Counted from the stretch's first letter, positions 7,291 through 14,991 are shown. The stretch: DNA of 18,701 bases from Anaerolineae bacterium (GCA_021159805.1 JAGHDT010000211.1:1-18701); one strand, 5' to 3'. Notes: generated by a model not told the origin, from the letters alone. Translations and numbers: made by a program.

Positions 7291-7327
7291 GAAAAACCGG
7301 GGGTGTTTCAACAACCCCCGGTTTTTC
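7291..7327. terminator. Bidirectional intrinsic terminator after rlmN
   Basis: GAAAAACCGGGGGT (7291-7304) pairs exactly with ACCCCCGGTTTTTC (7314-7327) around a 9-nt middle that adds a GTT/AAC pairing. Each strand ends in a run of five T after a CCCCCGG stem, so it can stop transcription from both sides. On the minus strand it ends the rlmN transcript about 100 nt past the stop and insulates dnaX. Confidence 0.88.
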
Positions 7328-7399
7328 ACAAGGAGGAGAATCTCTGCACGGTCCCCGATTCCGTACACTGACAATATACCATTTTTATACCTTGAGTAC

Positions 7400-7427
7400 T
7401 TGACGTCAATCTGACGCTTATCTGACG
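7400..7427. promoter_or_regulatory. TGACG triplet repeat with 11-bp phasing
   Basis: TGACG occurs at 7401-7405, 7412-7416 and 7423-7427, exactly 11 bp apart, about one helix turn. The first copy lies in the 10-bp palindrome TTGACGTCAA (7400-7409). The third touches the rlmN stop codon. On the minus strand TTGACG (7404-7409) could act as a -35 box, with an AT-rich stretch (TATAAAAATGG) 14-16 bp on. The phasing suggests a protein-binding array or a promoter for a short leader upstream of dnaX, but this is a short motif and chance cannot be excluded. Confidence 0.35.
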
Positions 7428-7428
7428 A

Positions 7429-8484
7429 TCAGGTGGACTGGCGGTGTATTCTGGCGCGCAGCTGACCGCAGCCAGCCTGAATGTCGCCGCCGCGACGCAG
7501 TCGCAGCGTATAGGGGATATGCCGGCGGTCCAGAATGTCAGTGAAGGCCTCTACGTGTTCCTCGGATGAGGGCTGGCCCGGATAGCCGTCGGTTGGATTC
7601 AGCGGGATCAGGTTGACATGAACCAGCATCCCAGCGATGCGGGCCGCGAGCGCTGCTGCCTGCTCCGGCGTGTCATTCACGCCATCAATCAGGGCCCACT
7701 CGAACGTTACCTCGCGATTGGTCCGGTTGATGTATTCTTGGACCGCTGCGAAGAGTGCATCCAGATCGTGGCGCTGGTCAACCGGCATGAGTTCGCTGCG
7801 CAATTCGTCCGTGGCTGCGTGGAGCGACACGGCGAGATTGACCTGGAGTTTCTCCTTGGCAAAACGGCGGATGGCCGTGGATATGCCGACGGTGCTCAAC
7901 GTCATCCGCCGCTGGCCTATCTGCAGGCCGGCTGGATCCATCAGACGCGTGATGGCGGCAAGGGTGTTGTTATAGTTCAGCAGGGGCTCACCCATTCCCA
8001 TGAAGACGATGTTGGTGACTCGTCGGCCCTGGGTTCGGAGTGCGCGCTCAAAGTGCAGGACCTGCGCGACGATTTCGCCGCTGCTGAGGTTGCGCTGGAA
8101 CCCCATTTGCCCTGTCGCACAGAATCGGCATCCAATGGCGCAACCCACCTGGGTCGATACACAAACCGTGCGCCGCTGGATGTACCGCATCAGGACGACT
8201 TCGACCTGCTCGCCGTCGCGCATCTCCAACAGGTCCTTGCGTGTCTCGCCGGTCAGGGATTCCTGCGTGGCGAGTACCCTCGGCGTGTGGAGGACGGCCA
8301 CCTCCTCGAGTTTGGCCCGCAGCGCTTTGGGGAGCGAGGTCATATCCTGGACTTCGGTGGCCAGCTGCTTGTACAGCCATTGCCAGATCTGGTCGGCGCG
8401 ATAACGTGGCTGTCCCACACTCTCAAGCAGCGACTCCAGTTGGCTATGATCAAGGTCAAGAAGGTTTGGTATTTTCTGTGGCAT
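7429..8484 (-). CDS. rlmN: Dual-specificity RNA methyltransferase RlmN
   Basis: RlmN is a radical SAM enzyme that methylates C2 of A2503 in 23S rRNA and of A37 in some tRNAs. The 351-residue length is normal. The radical-SAM cluster motif is C115-A-I-G-C119-R-F-C122, preceded by TVCVSTQVG. GMGEPLLNYNN and LSTVGI are further family marks. The C-terminal GDIQAGCGQLR carries the second catalytic cysteine, C339, that forms the protein-RNA adduct. ATG 8484 has an AAGGGAG ribosome site and starts 12 nt after the stop of the upstream fusion gene, so the two share a transcript. A strong terminator follows at 7291-7327. Confidence 0.97.
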   Translation of the reverse strand: MPQKIPNLLDLDHSQLESLLESVGQPRYRADQIWQWLYKQLATEVQDMTSLPKALRAKLEEVAVLHTPRVLATQESLTGETRKDLLEMRDGEQVEVVLMRYIQRRTVCVSTQVGCAIGCRFCATGQMGFQRNLSSGEIVAQVLHFERALRTQGRRVTNIVFMGMGEPLLNYNNTLAAITRLMDPAGLQIGQRRMTLSTVGISTAIRRFAKEKLQVNLAVSLHAATDELRSELMPVDQRHDLDALFAAVQEYINRTNREVTFEWALIDGVNDTPEQAAALAARIAGMLVHVNLIPLNPTDGYPGQPSSEEHVEAFTDILDRRHIPYTLRLRRGGDIQAGCGQLRARIHRQST

Positions 8485-8496
8485 AGGTCTCCCTTT

Positions 8497-9951
8497 CTAG
8501 TCTCGCACCGTGTGTGGCTGGCCTGATTGGCGGCAGGTCACGCGCCACTTCTGCACCAGCGTGGCAAGATCCTTGATGACGGCGGTGGGGCGGATGGGGG
8601 AGTCTTCGAGTTCGTGGGCTTGTGAGATGCCTGTTAGCAGCAGCGCGGTCGGCATTCCCAGGCGAATACCTCCGAGGATGTCTGTGTCCAGCCGATCACC
8701 GAGTACCAATGTGGTCTCCGGCGTTGTGTCCATGCGCTGCATCGCTTGTTGGTAGAGTGGCCCTGCGGGTTTTCCGGCCATGACAGGTTCGATGCCTGTT
8801 GCCGCGGTCAGAGCCGCGGTCTGGGCGCCGTTGCCCGGTGCCAGTGTGTGCTCCAGGGGGAATGTCTTGTCGGGGTTGGTGCCGATGAAGGCAGCCCCAT
8901 TGAGGATCAGGCGGGTCGCCGTGGCCAGTTTTTTCCACGTGAGATCCCGATCCCAGCCCACGACGACATAGTCGACCGCCTCTGTATCAGCTTCGTTGTG
9001 GAATTCCAGGCCGTGCGCTACAGTGGCCTCCCTCACGCCCGGGCCGCCGATGGCGAAGACGCTCGCGCCCGGCTGCCTATCAGCGATATGGCGCGCTGCT
9101 GCAATCGCAGAGTTCAAAATGTGGTCGGTGGTCGTACTGATCCCCATCCCGGCCAGCTTCTGGACGTACTGGGCCGGTGTCCGGCTGGAGTTATTGGTGA
9201 CCAGCATATACTTGAGGTCCAGGTCGTGGATCAGCCGGAAGAAGTCCTTCAGTCCTGGCAACGCGGTCTGGCCTCGCCACAGCACGCCGTCCATATCGCA
9301 GACCAGGCCGCGAATCTGGCTGAAGTCCAGCCTGCCGGAAACTGCGCCGGTCGAGAGCCGGAGCTGTTCATAGGTTGCGGGAGTGTCAATGTCGGTCATC
9401 CACGCTGAGTCTGAGATAGGCAGATGGGCGATGTCATCGTTGTGTTGGGCGAAGAGCGCGCGCCCTCCGACGTCACCGGAGAGGCCGGCCAACTCTTCGA
9501 AATAGCGCCGTGAGAAGAGCACCGGTGACCCGTGCTGCCCCTCCGTGGTTTGCGGCACAAGTATGCCGGCGCAGGTTTCCTGCCAGTGGTGTACGTACAT
9601 CTGTAAGAGTCGGGGCGTGATCAAGGGCTGGTCGATGGGCATAAAGATGGCGGCGTCAACGTCCGGGGGGAGTGCTGCGATACCCACGTGGAGACTGCTG
9701 CTCATCCCCTCTTGCCAGCGATAGTTACGGACGATTCGCACCGGTCTCGCTGCCATCACAGGGATCACGGTGTCGGCATAGGCGCCAACGACGACGATAA
9801 CCGGATCCAGCCCGGCTGACCAGGCCACATCAGCCGCCTGTGCGATCAGAGGTTTGTGATTCCAGGTCAACAGCTGTTTCGGTCGTCCGAAGCGTGTGGA
9901 GCCGCCGGCAGCAAGGATGACGGCGGCGACGATGGGCTGGGTCTTGGTCAA
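8497..9951 (-). CDS. MocA-like nucleotidyltransferase fused to HAD-IIA phosphatase
   Basis: This is a 484-residue two-domain protein. Residues 1-200 are a MobA/MocA-type nucleotidyltransferase: LAAGGSTRFGRPKQLL (13-28) binds the nucleotide, DQPLIT (107-112) is the metal site, and GSPVLFSRRYFEEL and DIDTP (187-191) are typical of the MocA branch (molybdopterin cytidylyltransferase). Residues ~208-484 are a NagD-like HAD-IIA hydrolase with motif I DMDGVLW (D219, D221), motif II TNNSS (252-256), motif III K394 and motif IV GDRLDTD (418-424). All catalytic residues appear present in both halves. The start is TTG, with GAGGT 7 nt upstream. Expected chemistry is NTP-dependent activation plus removal of a phosphate, possibly from the same metabolite. 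The substrate is unknown, and no molybdenum gene is nearby. Confidence 0.85.
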   Translation of the reverse strand: MTKTQPIVAAVILAAGGSTRFGRPKQLLTWNHKPLIAQAADVAWSAGLDPVIVVVGAYADTVIPVMAARPVRIVRNYRWQEGMSSSLHVGIAALPPDVDAAIFMPIDQPLITPRLLQMYVHHWQETCAGILVPQTTEGQHGSPVLFSRRYFEELAGLSGDVGGRALFAQHNDDIAHLPISDSAWMTDIDTPATYEQLRLSTGAVSGRLDFSQIRGLVCDMDGVLWRGQTALPGLKDFFRLIHDLDLKYMLVTNNSSRTPAQYVQKLAGMGISTTTDHILNSAIAAARHIADRQPGASVFAIGGPGVREATVAHGLEFHNEADTEAVDYVVVGWDRDLTWKKLATATRLILNGAAFIGTNPDKTFPLEHTLAPGNGAQTAALTAATGIEPVMAGKPAGPLYQQAMQRMDTTPETTLVLGDRLDTDILGGIRLGMPTALLLTGISQAHELEDSPIRPTAVIKDLATLVQKWRVTCRQSGQPHTVRD

Positions 9952-9996
9952 GATGATACCTCGAGAGTGTGATCTACGTGTTACTCAGATTCAGCC

Positions 9997-10025
9997 ATTG
10001 TACTGGGTAACGGGGGTGTCGACAA
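9997..10025 (-). promoter_or_regulatory. Promoter of the nucleotidyltransferase-phosphatase/rlmN transcript
   Basis: On the minus strand TTGTCG (10020-10025) and TACAAT (9997-10002) are exactly 17 bp apart. Transcription would start near 9990, giving a leader of about 39 nt before the TTG start codon at 9951. The rest of the 9952-10185 gap shows only the GntR terminator hairpin. Confidence 0.65.
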
Positions 10026-10129
10026 GGGATGCGGCCCAGGATGGGATCAGATTGCCGACCACGCTACTCCGCTCGATCATGCCAGTAAGAGGGCCGTCCT
10101 GGACCGTATCTGTCTGTGGCAGCAAGAAA

Positions 10130-10158
10130 GCCCTGTGAAGTATGGTAACTCACAGGGC
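10130..10158 (-). terminator. Hairpin after the GntR-type gene
   Basis: GCCCTGTGA (10130-10138) and TCACAGGGC (10150-10158) are perfect 9-bp arms around an 11-nt loop. On the minus strand the hairpin is followed by TTTCTTGC, a weak U-tract, 28 bp after the regulator's stop codon. Confidence 0.6.
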
Positions 10159-10185
10159 AAGGAGGAGAGAAGAACCAGGATGGCT

Positions 10186-10924
10186 CTATACCTCGATTCT
10201 ATTGGGAATCTGATACAGATCGTACTGGTCGTCACGATAGACGGCGTCGAGATACTCGATCACGTGTCCCTGGCTGTCGAACGTCTCTCTGTGAAGCTGC
10301 AGCACGGCGGCCGGGGCTGTTAGCCCGAGCAACGGGAGATCATTGTCCCTCCCGAGGGTGGTACGGATCGTCTGATTGGCGTAGGCCAGCCGGATGTGCA
10401 ACTGCAACTCAAGGGAGCGGTAGAGTGACTGCTTCTCCAGATCGATGTCCAGCAAGGGTTCGCACAAAGGGTAGGGCAGATAGGCTGTGTCCAGCGCGAT
10501 CGGTACGTCGTCAGACAGCCGCAGCCTGCGGATGCGAACGGTTTCTTCAGATTTCTCTAATATGCAGATGGCTTGCCACTTCGCCATTGGCCGGCACGAC
10601 GCTGCAGCTGAGGACCCGGCTGGTGGGCGTCATGCCACGGCGGATTGTGGCCGCGTTGAATCCGTCGACTGCCGTACCATCATAGATACGCGATGCGCTG
10701 TGGGCCACAAAGCAGCCTTTGCCCTGATATGCGCGGACATAGCCTTCCTGTTTCAGAATGTCGAATGCCCTTCGGGCTGTGAGCCTGCTGATGCCGTGGT
10801 TAGCAGCCAAATTCCTCTCTGAGGGCAGTCTCTGCCCCACCTCGAATTCGCCGTTCTCGATCGCTTGACGCAAGTGACGGTAGAGCTGTCTGTAAAGGGG
10901 AACAGGACTATTCGCCTGTAACAT
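10186..10924 (-). pseudogene. GntR/HutC-family transcription regulator, frameshifted
   Basis: The first frame (10924-10547) gives a winged-helix DNA-binding domain: PLYRQLYRHLRQAIENGEF, GQRLPSERNLA and GISRLTARRAFDIL, the canonical GntR signature, then the start of a UTRA effector domain. It stops at TGA (10547-10549). The next frame (to 10186) continues the same UTRA domain without a break in sense: EETVRIRRLRLSDDVPIALD, then EYLDAVYRDDQYDLYQIP. Removing one A from the AAA run at 10552-10554 rejoins the halves into a normal regulator of about 245 residues, so it is either a young pseudogene or a homopolymer error. The ribosome site GGAAGGAG precedes the ATG. HutC-type regulators bind a small ligand and often control neighbours; nothing here identifies the ligand. 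Confidence 0.85.
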
Positions 10925-10944
10925 AGATCTCCTTCCAACGAGTC

Positions 10945-10957
10945 CGACTGACAGTCG
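10945..10957. promoter_or_regulatory. 13-bp palindrome upstream of the GntR gene
   Basis: CGACTG-A-CAGTCG is a perfect inverted repeat 20 bp upstream of the regulator's start codon. Its position and symmetry suit an autoregulatory operator for a dimeric GntR protein. Only position and symmetry support this. Confidence 0.35.
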
Positions 10958-11024
10958 TATCTATTAAAGCGCATCCCATTAACAGAAACCTAGGAAACCC
11001 TTGCCACGTCCTAACGAAAACCTT

Positions 11025-11076
11025 CCAGCCCTGAAAAGCAAGAATACCTGCCGTGGCGATGGTTTCAGGGGGCTGG
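11025..11076. repeat. Imperfect long inverted repeat in divergent intergenic region
   Basis: CCAG-CCCTGAAA (11025-11036) pairs with TTTCAGGG-GG-CTGG (11063-11076), twelve pairs with a two-G bulge around a 26-nt loop. It sits between the divergent GntR and DivIC-like genes, upstream of the -35 box at 11099. No T-run makes it a clear terminator. It could be a regulatory or structural site, or a remnant repeat. Confidence 0.5.
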
Positions 11077-11098
11077 ACTTACCCACCGTGATGACGTA

Positions 11099-11127
11099 TT
11101 GTGGATACTCACTGTGAGTGCTATACT
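11099..11127 (+). promoter_or_regulatory. Promoter of the DivIC-like/IMPase operon, with operator-like spacer
   Basis: TTGTGG (11099-11104) and TATACT (11122-11127) are 17 bp apart, a good sigma-70 arrangement. The spacer contains the perfect inverted repeat ACTCAC-T-GTGAGT (11107-11119), where a bound repressor would block polymerase or a MerR-type activator could twist the DNA. The start codon of the first gene is about 80 nt further on. Confidence 0.65.
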
Positions 11128-11213
11128 ATTATGTAGGTTGCGGGATGATCATTGCTTGGTGTTGTCGGTTCCCTCCGGCGCGCTTCACGCGCGCCCACAG
11201 AACAGAGGTCAGG

Positions 11214-11642
11214 ATGGCGAAGACAGAGACCACAGAGACGAAGGAAACGACGACGAAGCAGACCATCACTCAGCGGGTCTCCTGGTTGCTCTGGGGCGGG
11301 TTGGCAGCTCTGGTGATCTTGATGGTGTCGGCTTTCTCGCACGCTTGGCAAACAAATCAGGCGCTGAAGGCAGAACTCGCGACGCTGGAGCCGATGCTCA
11401 CTGCGGCGCATATGGAACAGGATGAGCTGAGGGCGCAGATGGCCTACGTTCAGAGCGACGAGTATGTCGAGGATTGGGCCAAGATCCATGCCAAGATGAC
11501 GTTGCCGGGCGAGGTCCTCATTGTGTCAGTCCCGGTGACTCCCAGTCCGACGCTCCCTGTCCCGGCAACCGGGACGCCAACACCGGCGCCCACCGCAGAG
11601 CCCTTCTGGCCTGCGCTGTGGCATAAGATTGTGGGGGATTAG
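11214..11642 (+). CDS. DivIC/FtsB-like septum formation initiator protein
   Basis: This is a 142-residue single-pass membrane protein with a short Thr/Lys-rich cytoplasmic start, one membrane helix (about 21-43), an extracytoplasmic coiled coil (about 46-80) and SDEYVEDWAKIHAKMTLPGEVLIV (81-104). That last block is the hallmark end of the DivIC/FtsB family ('sdeyiE..AR..l.m..pGE'), division proteins that pair with FtsL and DivIB/FtsQ at the septum. A Pro/Thr-rich tail (TPSPTLPVPATGTPTP...) follows, probably in the wall space. ATG 11214 has AGAGG upstream; the longer frame from 11118 would start in front of the -10 box. The next gene starts 3 nt after its stop. The exact family member is uncertain. 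Confidence 0.75.
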   Translation: MAKTETTETKETTTKQTITQRVSWLLWGGLAALVILMVSAFSHAWQTNQALKAELATLEPMLTAAHMEQDELRAQMAYVQSDEYVEDWAKIHAKMTLPGEVLIVSVPVTPSPTLPVPATGTPTPAPTAEPFWPALWHKIVGD

Positions 11643-11644
11643 GC

Positions 11645-12502
11645 TTGCCTGAATTGTTCCCCGCCATATCATCCAGGACGCTCGCAACGGTCATCGACAT
11701 CGCGCACGAAGCCGGTGCTCTGATTCGTAAGAACTACGGTGCTGCGGGGCGGGTAGACTATAAAGGAGCTGTCAATCCGGTCACAGAGACGGATCGGGCA
11801 GCTGAAGCGATCATCGTATCGCGACTTCGGGCGGCCTTTCCCCAACATCGGATCCACGGAGAAGAGTCCGGCGGCAGCCAGGGCCATGCTGAGAGACTGG
11901 CCATTCCTGAGCCGATCTGGCTGGTGGACCCGCTGGATGGCACCAACAACTTCGCCCACGGTTTCCCACACTTCAGTGTCTCGATTGGGCTGTTGGCCGG
12001 CGGCTTGGTCCAGGTCGGCGTGGTCTACGACCCGCTCCGCGATGAAACGTTCTGGGCTCGCCGCGGGGAGGGTGCATACTGCAACGGCGCTGAGATTCAC
12101 GTATCGGCGGTTGATTCCCTGTCGGCGGCATTCCTGGCGACCGGTTTCCCCTATTCGCGGCGCGTGGCCGCTGACAACAACAGCCGTGTGCTGGATAACT
12201 TCCTGCGTCGTTCTCAGGGGGTGCGGCGCGCGGGGTCGGCATCCTTGGATCTGGCCTATGTGGCTTGTGGCCGTTTTGACGGGTATTGGGAACCGGGACT
12301 GAGTCCCTGGGATGTGACGGCCGGACTGCTGCTGGTGGAGGAGGCCGGTGGCCGGTTCTCCAACTTCACCGGGGGCTACGATCGCGTCATCACAGAGGGC
12401 GAGGTCGTGGTCAGCAACGGTAAGATCCACAATGAGATGCTGGTGGTGCTGCGGGAGGGATCGTCGGCGCCGCACCCCGATTTTCGCGAGCTGGGGCCCT
12501 AG
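11645..12502 (+). CDS. suhB: Inositol monophosphatase family protein (SuhB-like)
   Basis: This metal-dependent phosphatase of the IMPase/SuhB family hydrolyses inositol phosphate or related sugar phosphates. The 285-residue product has GEES (72-75), the metal motif DPLDGTNNFAHG (95-106), and PWDVTAG (221-227) with the third metal ligand D223; GSASLDLAYVACGRFDGYWE precedes it. All metal ligands are present. The start is TTG (11645), because no in-frame ATG lies near; GTGGGGGA just upstream overlaps the end of the DivIC-like gene, so they are coupled. Members with this sequence may also act on NADP, histidinol phosphate or fructose bisphosphate, so the substrate is open and the symbol is by family only. 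Confidence 0.88.
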   Translation: MPELFPAISSRTLATVIDIAHEAGALIRKNYGAAGRVDYKGAVNPVTETDRAAEAIIVSRLRAAFPQHRIHGEESGGSQGHAERLAIPEPIWLVDPLDGTNNFAHGFPHFSVSIGLLAGGLVQVGVVYDPLRDETFWARRGEGAYCNGAEIHVSAVDSLSAAFLATGFPYSRRVAADNNSRVLDNFLRRSQGVRRAGSASLDLAYVACGRFDGYWEPGLSPWDVTAGLLLVEEAGGRFSNFTGGYDRVITEGEVVVSNGKIHNEMLVVLREGSSAPHPDFRELGP

Positions 12503-12544
12503 GGGAGTGCGACGTGGCTTCATATCGGTGGCCGCAGCTATCGG

Positions 12545-13687
12545 CTATGCGGAGACGTCAATCACCTCGCTGCTGGGAGCCTCAAGCCACGCTTCCAGAG
12601 CTCCCGCGATCTTACGGTCCGTGACTGCCATCGGCAGTGCCCGCACCTCGGCCGTGGATGCCCACTTGAAGTTCTGACACTCGATGCACCGAGGATCGCC
12701 GTTCGTGAGTGTGCAGATGAAGGCGTACAGGGTGATGCGGAAGTGGGTATAGGCGTGCTTGACGGTTGTCAGTGACTCGCCGACCTCAATCTCGATGCCC
12801 ATCTCCTCGCGCAATTCGCGGCGCAGGGCCTCGGGCAGCGACTCTGCTGCTTCGCGCTTGCCACCCGGAAACTCCCACAGTCCCCCGAGCATATCGTCCT
12901 GGCGCCGCTGCGCGACCAAGACGTCCGTGCTGGCTTTGTTGGGCGTATTTCGCAGTGTGACGGCGGCTGCCACGTCGTAGTGGGGGATGGCTTTACGAGG
13001 CCTGGGCGCCGGGACCGCTTCTTGCCGCCCAAGCTCCCGCGCACGGCACAAGGCTTGCCACGGGCAGAGCTGACACCTCGGCAACCGCGGCGAGCAGATG
13101 GTGGCGCCAAGTTCCATCAGCGCCTCGGTGAAGGGACCCGCAGCATCCTCCGGCATCCACAGGCCAACCGCATCCTCCAAGAGTGCCTGGCTTGGTGTGG
13201 GCATAGCGAGTATCCGGGCCATCACCCGCCGCACGTTACCGTCCACAGCTGGGGCCGGTATGCCGAAGGCGATGCTGGCAATGGCGCCGGCGGTGTAGGG
13301 GCCTATGCCGGGCAGGCGTCGCAGCGCTGTGATGTCGGCCGGCAGTTCGCCATTGTGCGTATTGACGATGATCTGAGCTGCCTTGTGAAGGGAGCGTGCC
13401 CGGCTGTAGTAGCCCAATCCCTCCCAGAGCTTCAGTACGTCCTCCTGCGAGGCTACGGCAAGTGCCTGCACCGTGGGAAAACGGCCCAGGAAGCGTCGGT
13501 AGTAGCTGCGTACCGTCTCCACCTGAGTCTGCTGCAGCATCACTTCGGAGACCCACACCTGGTACGGTGTGGTGGTGTCGCGCCAGGGAAGCTCTCTGGC
13601 ATAGCGCTCAAACCACGTGAGGAGACGCGTACGCGCCTCCTCACGAGTGTCTGTCAGATATTGCCGTGTCTCGCTGTCCAGCGTCAC
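12545..13687 (-). CDS. mutY: A/G-specific adenine glycosylase MutY
   Basis: MutY removes adenine mispaired with 8-oxoguanine in base excision repair. The 380-residue product carries the helix-hairpin-helix glycosylase fold: SEVMLQQTQVETV with the catalytic Glu, LRRLPGIGPYTAGAIASIAF, and VDGNVRRVMARI with the catalytic Asp. The iron-sulphur loop C-x6-C-x2-C-x5-C (CSPRLPRCQLCPWQALC) is complete. The C-terminal NUDIX-like domain, which senses 8-oxoG, retains a full Nudix box, GKREAAESLPEALRRELREE; in many MutY proteins this box is degenerate. I chose GTG 13687, which overlaps the TGA of the upstream transpeptidase gene (GTGA); an ATG at 13738 would overlap it by 55 bp. It converges on suhB across a 42-bp gap. 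Confidence 0.93.
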   Translation of the reverse strand: MTLDSETRQYLTDTREEARTRLLTWFERYARELPWRDTTTPYQVWVSEVMLQQTQVETVRSYYRRFLGRFPTVQALAVASQEDVLKLWEGLGYYSRARSLHKAAQIIVNTHNGELPADITALRRLPGIGPYTAGAIASIAFGIPAPAVDGNVRRVMARILAMPTPSQALLEDAVGLWMPEDAAGPFTEALMELGATICSPRLPRCQLCPWQALCRARELGRQEAVPAPRPRKAIPHYDVAAAVTLRNTPNKASTDVLVAQRRQDDMLGGLWEFPGGKREAAESLPEALRRELREEMGIEIEVGESLTTVKHAYTHFRITLYAFICTLTNGDPRCIECQNFKWASTAEVRALPMAVTDRKIAGALEAWLEAPSSEVIDVSA

Positions 13688-14991
13688 TGTGAAGCTACGA
13701 CGTTGGGAGCCGGCGGGGTCATATGGACATAGACCCAAGTACCCATGTCGCTCTGCTTGCTGTACACGATCTTGTTGTCAAGTGGGGCGTACGGCGATGT
13801 CCACTGGTAGAGCCACTTGGCATCCAAAATGGACAGATTGACGCAGCCGTGGCTTCGAGTGAAGCCAAAGCTGTTGTGCCAGTAGGCGGCGTGGAGCGCG
13901 TAGGCGCTGTTGAAGTACTGGGTCCACTCGACATCCTCAAGATAGTACCAGAGCGGGCTGTCATTGGTGACGTCGCGGTTGATCATGGGTGTTGTGGGGA
14001 GCTTGCCCCAGATACGGGTCAGGCCGTTGGGTGTCCAGGTTCCGGCGCGCCCGCTGGAGACCAGGGTGGCAAAGACCATACGGTCTCCCTCATAGGCCGC
14101 CAGGGTCTGCTCGAAGGTGTTGATCTCCAGCCATTTTTCGCCGGCACCTACACCCTCGGGCCGCGCGTCGACGTCCACGCGGGCCGTAGCGGACTGCTCT
14201 ACCCACTGGTCAGGACCGACCATATACCATAGCTGACCCCCAACCGCTTCCTGCGCGAAGAGCGAGACCCGGTCATAGCGGCGCAGGAGCACATCCTCAC
14301 GTGGCGCGCCGGCCGGTGTCACCGCTGGATTGGCGTTGCGGTTGAGCCAGGCGAAGGCATACTGCGGCTGTTCGCTCAGCAAGACGCCGCTGAAGTGAGA
14401 GGGCGTGGTGAAGGCAATGTGATCGGCGCGGATGAACTCGCCGGTGTTGATCTCATACCACGTCTCGCCATTGTACTCAACGGCGCCTATCACGCTTACC
14501 CAGTTGTCACCTGCCAGGAACTCCCGCAGCGGGGGCAGGCCGGCGGCGGCTTCCTCAGGATGCCCATAGGTGGCCGCGGGCAAGGGCCGGATGTACGCGA
14601 AGCTGTACGATGTGATCGCATCATCGAGTGTTTCGATTTCCTCGATGGCCAATTCAGGGAGCGGATTGGGAAGTCGCGCGCGGAGATAATCCAGCCGCAC
14701 CAGACGGGTCCCAGGTCCGTAGGGAGGACATTGTGAGGGATCACGCTGCATCATCCGCTTAGGACAGATGTATTTGTCATCGACCTCGTCTGAGAAGAGC
14801 TGCAGCCCGGCATTGTCCAGTGCGGAGGTGCTTCCCTGCGCTGCCAATGCCGGGGCCGGCCTACCGAGCCCAAGGGCGAGGCTGAGCCAGAGAGCGAGGC
14901 TGAGGCCTAGAGAGACTGAGTGGATCAGGCTTGATTTGGTTCTGTGTTCGGAAACGTGGGCGCGGTGATGATGCTTCGTGCGTCTGGCCAT
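13684..14991 (-). CDS. L,D-transpeptidase (YkuD) family envelope protein
   Basis: This exported enzyme of about 435 residues probably forms 3-3 peptidoglycan cross-links or attaches proteins to the wall. A basic start (ARRTKHHHR) precedes a hydrophobic stretch, SLGLSLALWLSLALGLG, and an APALAAQ cleavage-like site. The middle has two SH3-like parts (NWVSVIGAVEYNGETWYEIN and LWYMVGPDQWVEQS). The C-terminal YkuD domain starts at KWLEINTFEQTLAAYEGDRMVFATLVSSG and carries the catalytic HAAYWHNSFGFTRSHGCVN with C383. I chose ATG 14991 because it opens directly onto the signal region; upstream frame to 15081 is not signal-like. It diverges from the sensor-kinase-like gene and overlaps mutY by 4 nt. 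Confidence 0.9.
   Translation of the reverse strand: MARRTKHHHRAHVSEHRTKSSLIHSVSLGLSLALWLSLALGLGRPAPALAAQGSTSALDNAGLQLFSDEVDDKYICPKRMMQRDPSQCPPYGPGTRLVRLDYLRARLPNPLPELAIEEIETLDDAITSYSFAYIRPLPAATYGHPEEAAAGLPPLREFLAGDNWVSVIGAVEYNGETWYEINTGEFIRADHIAFTTPSHFSGVLLSEQPQYAFAWLNRNANPAVTPAGAPREDVLLRRYDRVSLFAQEAVGGQLWYMVGPDQWVEQSATARVDVDARPEGVGAGEKWLEINTFEQTLAAYEGDRMVFATLVSSGRAGTWTPNGLTRIWGKLPTTPMINRDVTNDSPLWYYLEDVEWTQYFNSAYALHAAYWHNSFGFTRSHGCVNLSILDAKWLYQWTSPYAPLDNKIVYSKQSDMGTWVYVHMTPPAPNVVASQ

Noticed and set aside
7618..8526. 302-codon open frame on the + strand opposite rlmN
   Set aside because: It is antisense to an unmistakable rlmN with all catalytic cysteines; GC-rich coding DNA often leaves long opposite frames.
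11669..12523. 284-codon minus-strand frame opposite suhB
   Set aside because: Antisense shadow of a gene with complete metal-binding motifs and a good promoter upstream of its operon.
12532..12552. Hairpin CCGCA/TGCGG between convergent suhB and mutY
   Set aside because: Five-pair stem with bulge, no T-run on either strand, and it overlaps the mutY stop; too weak to call a terminator.
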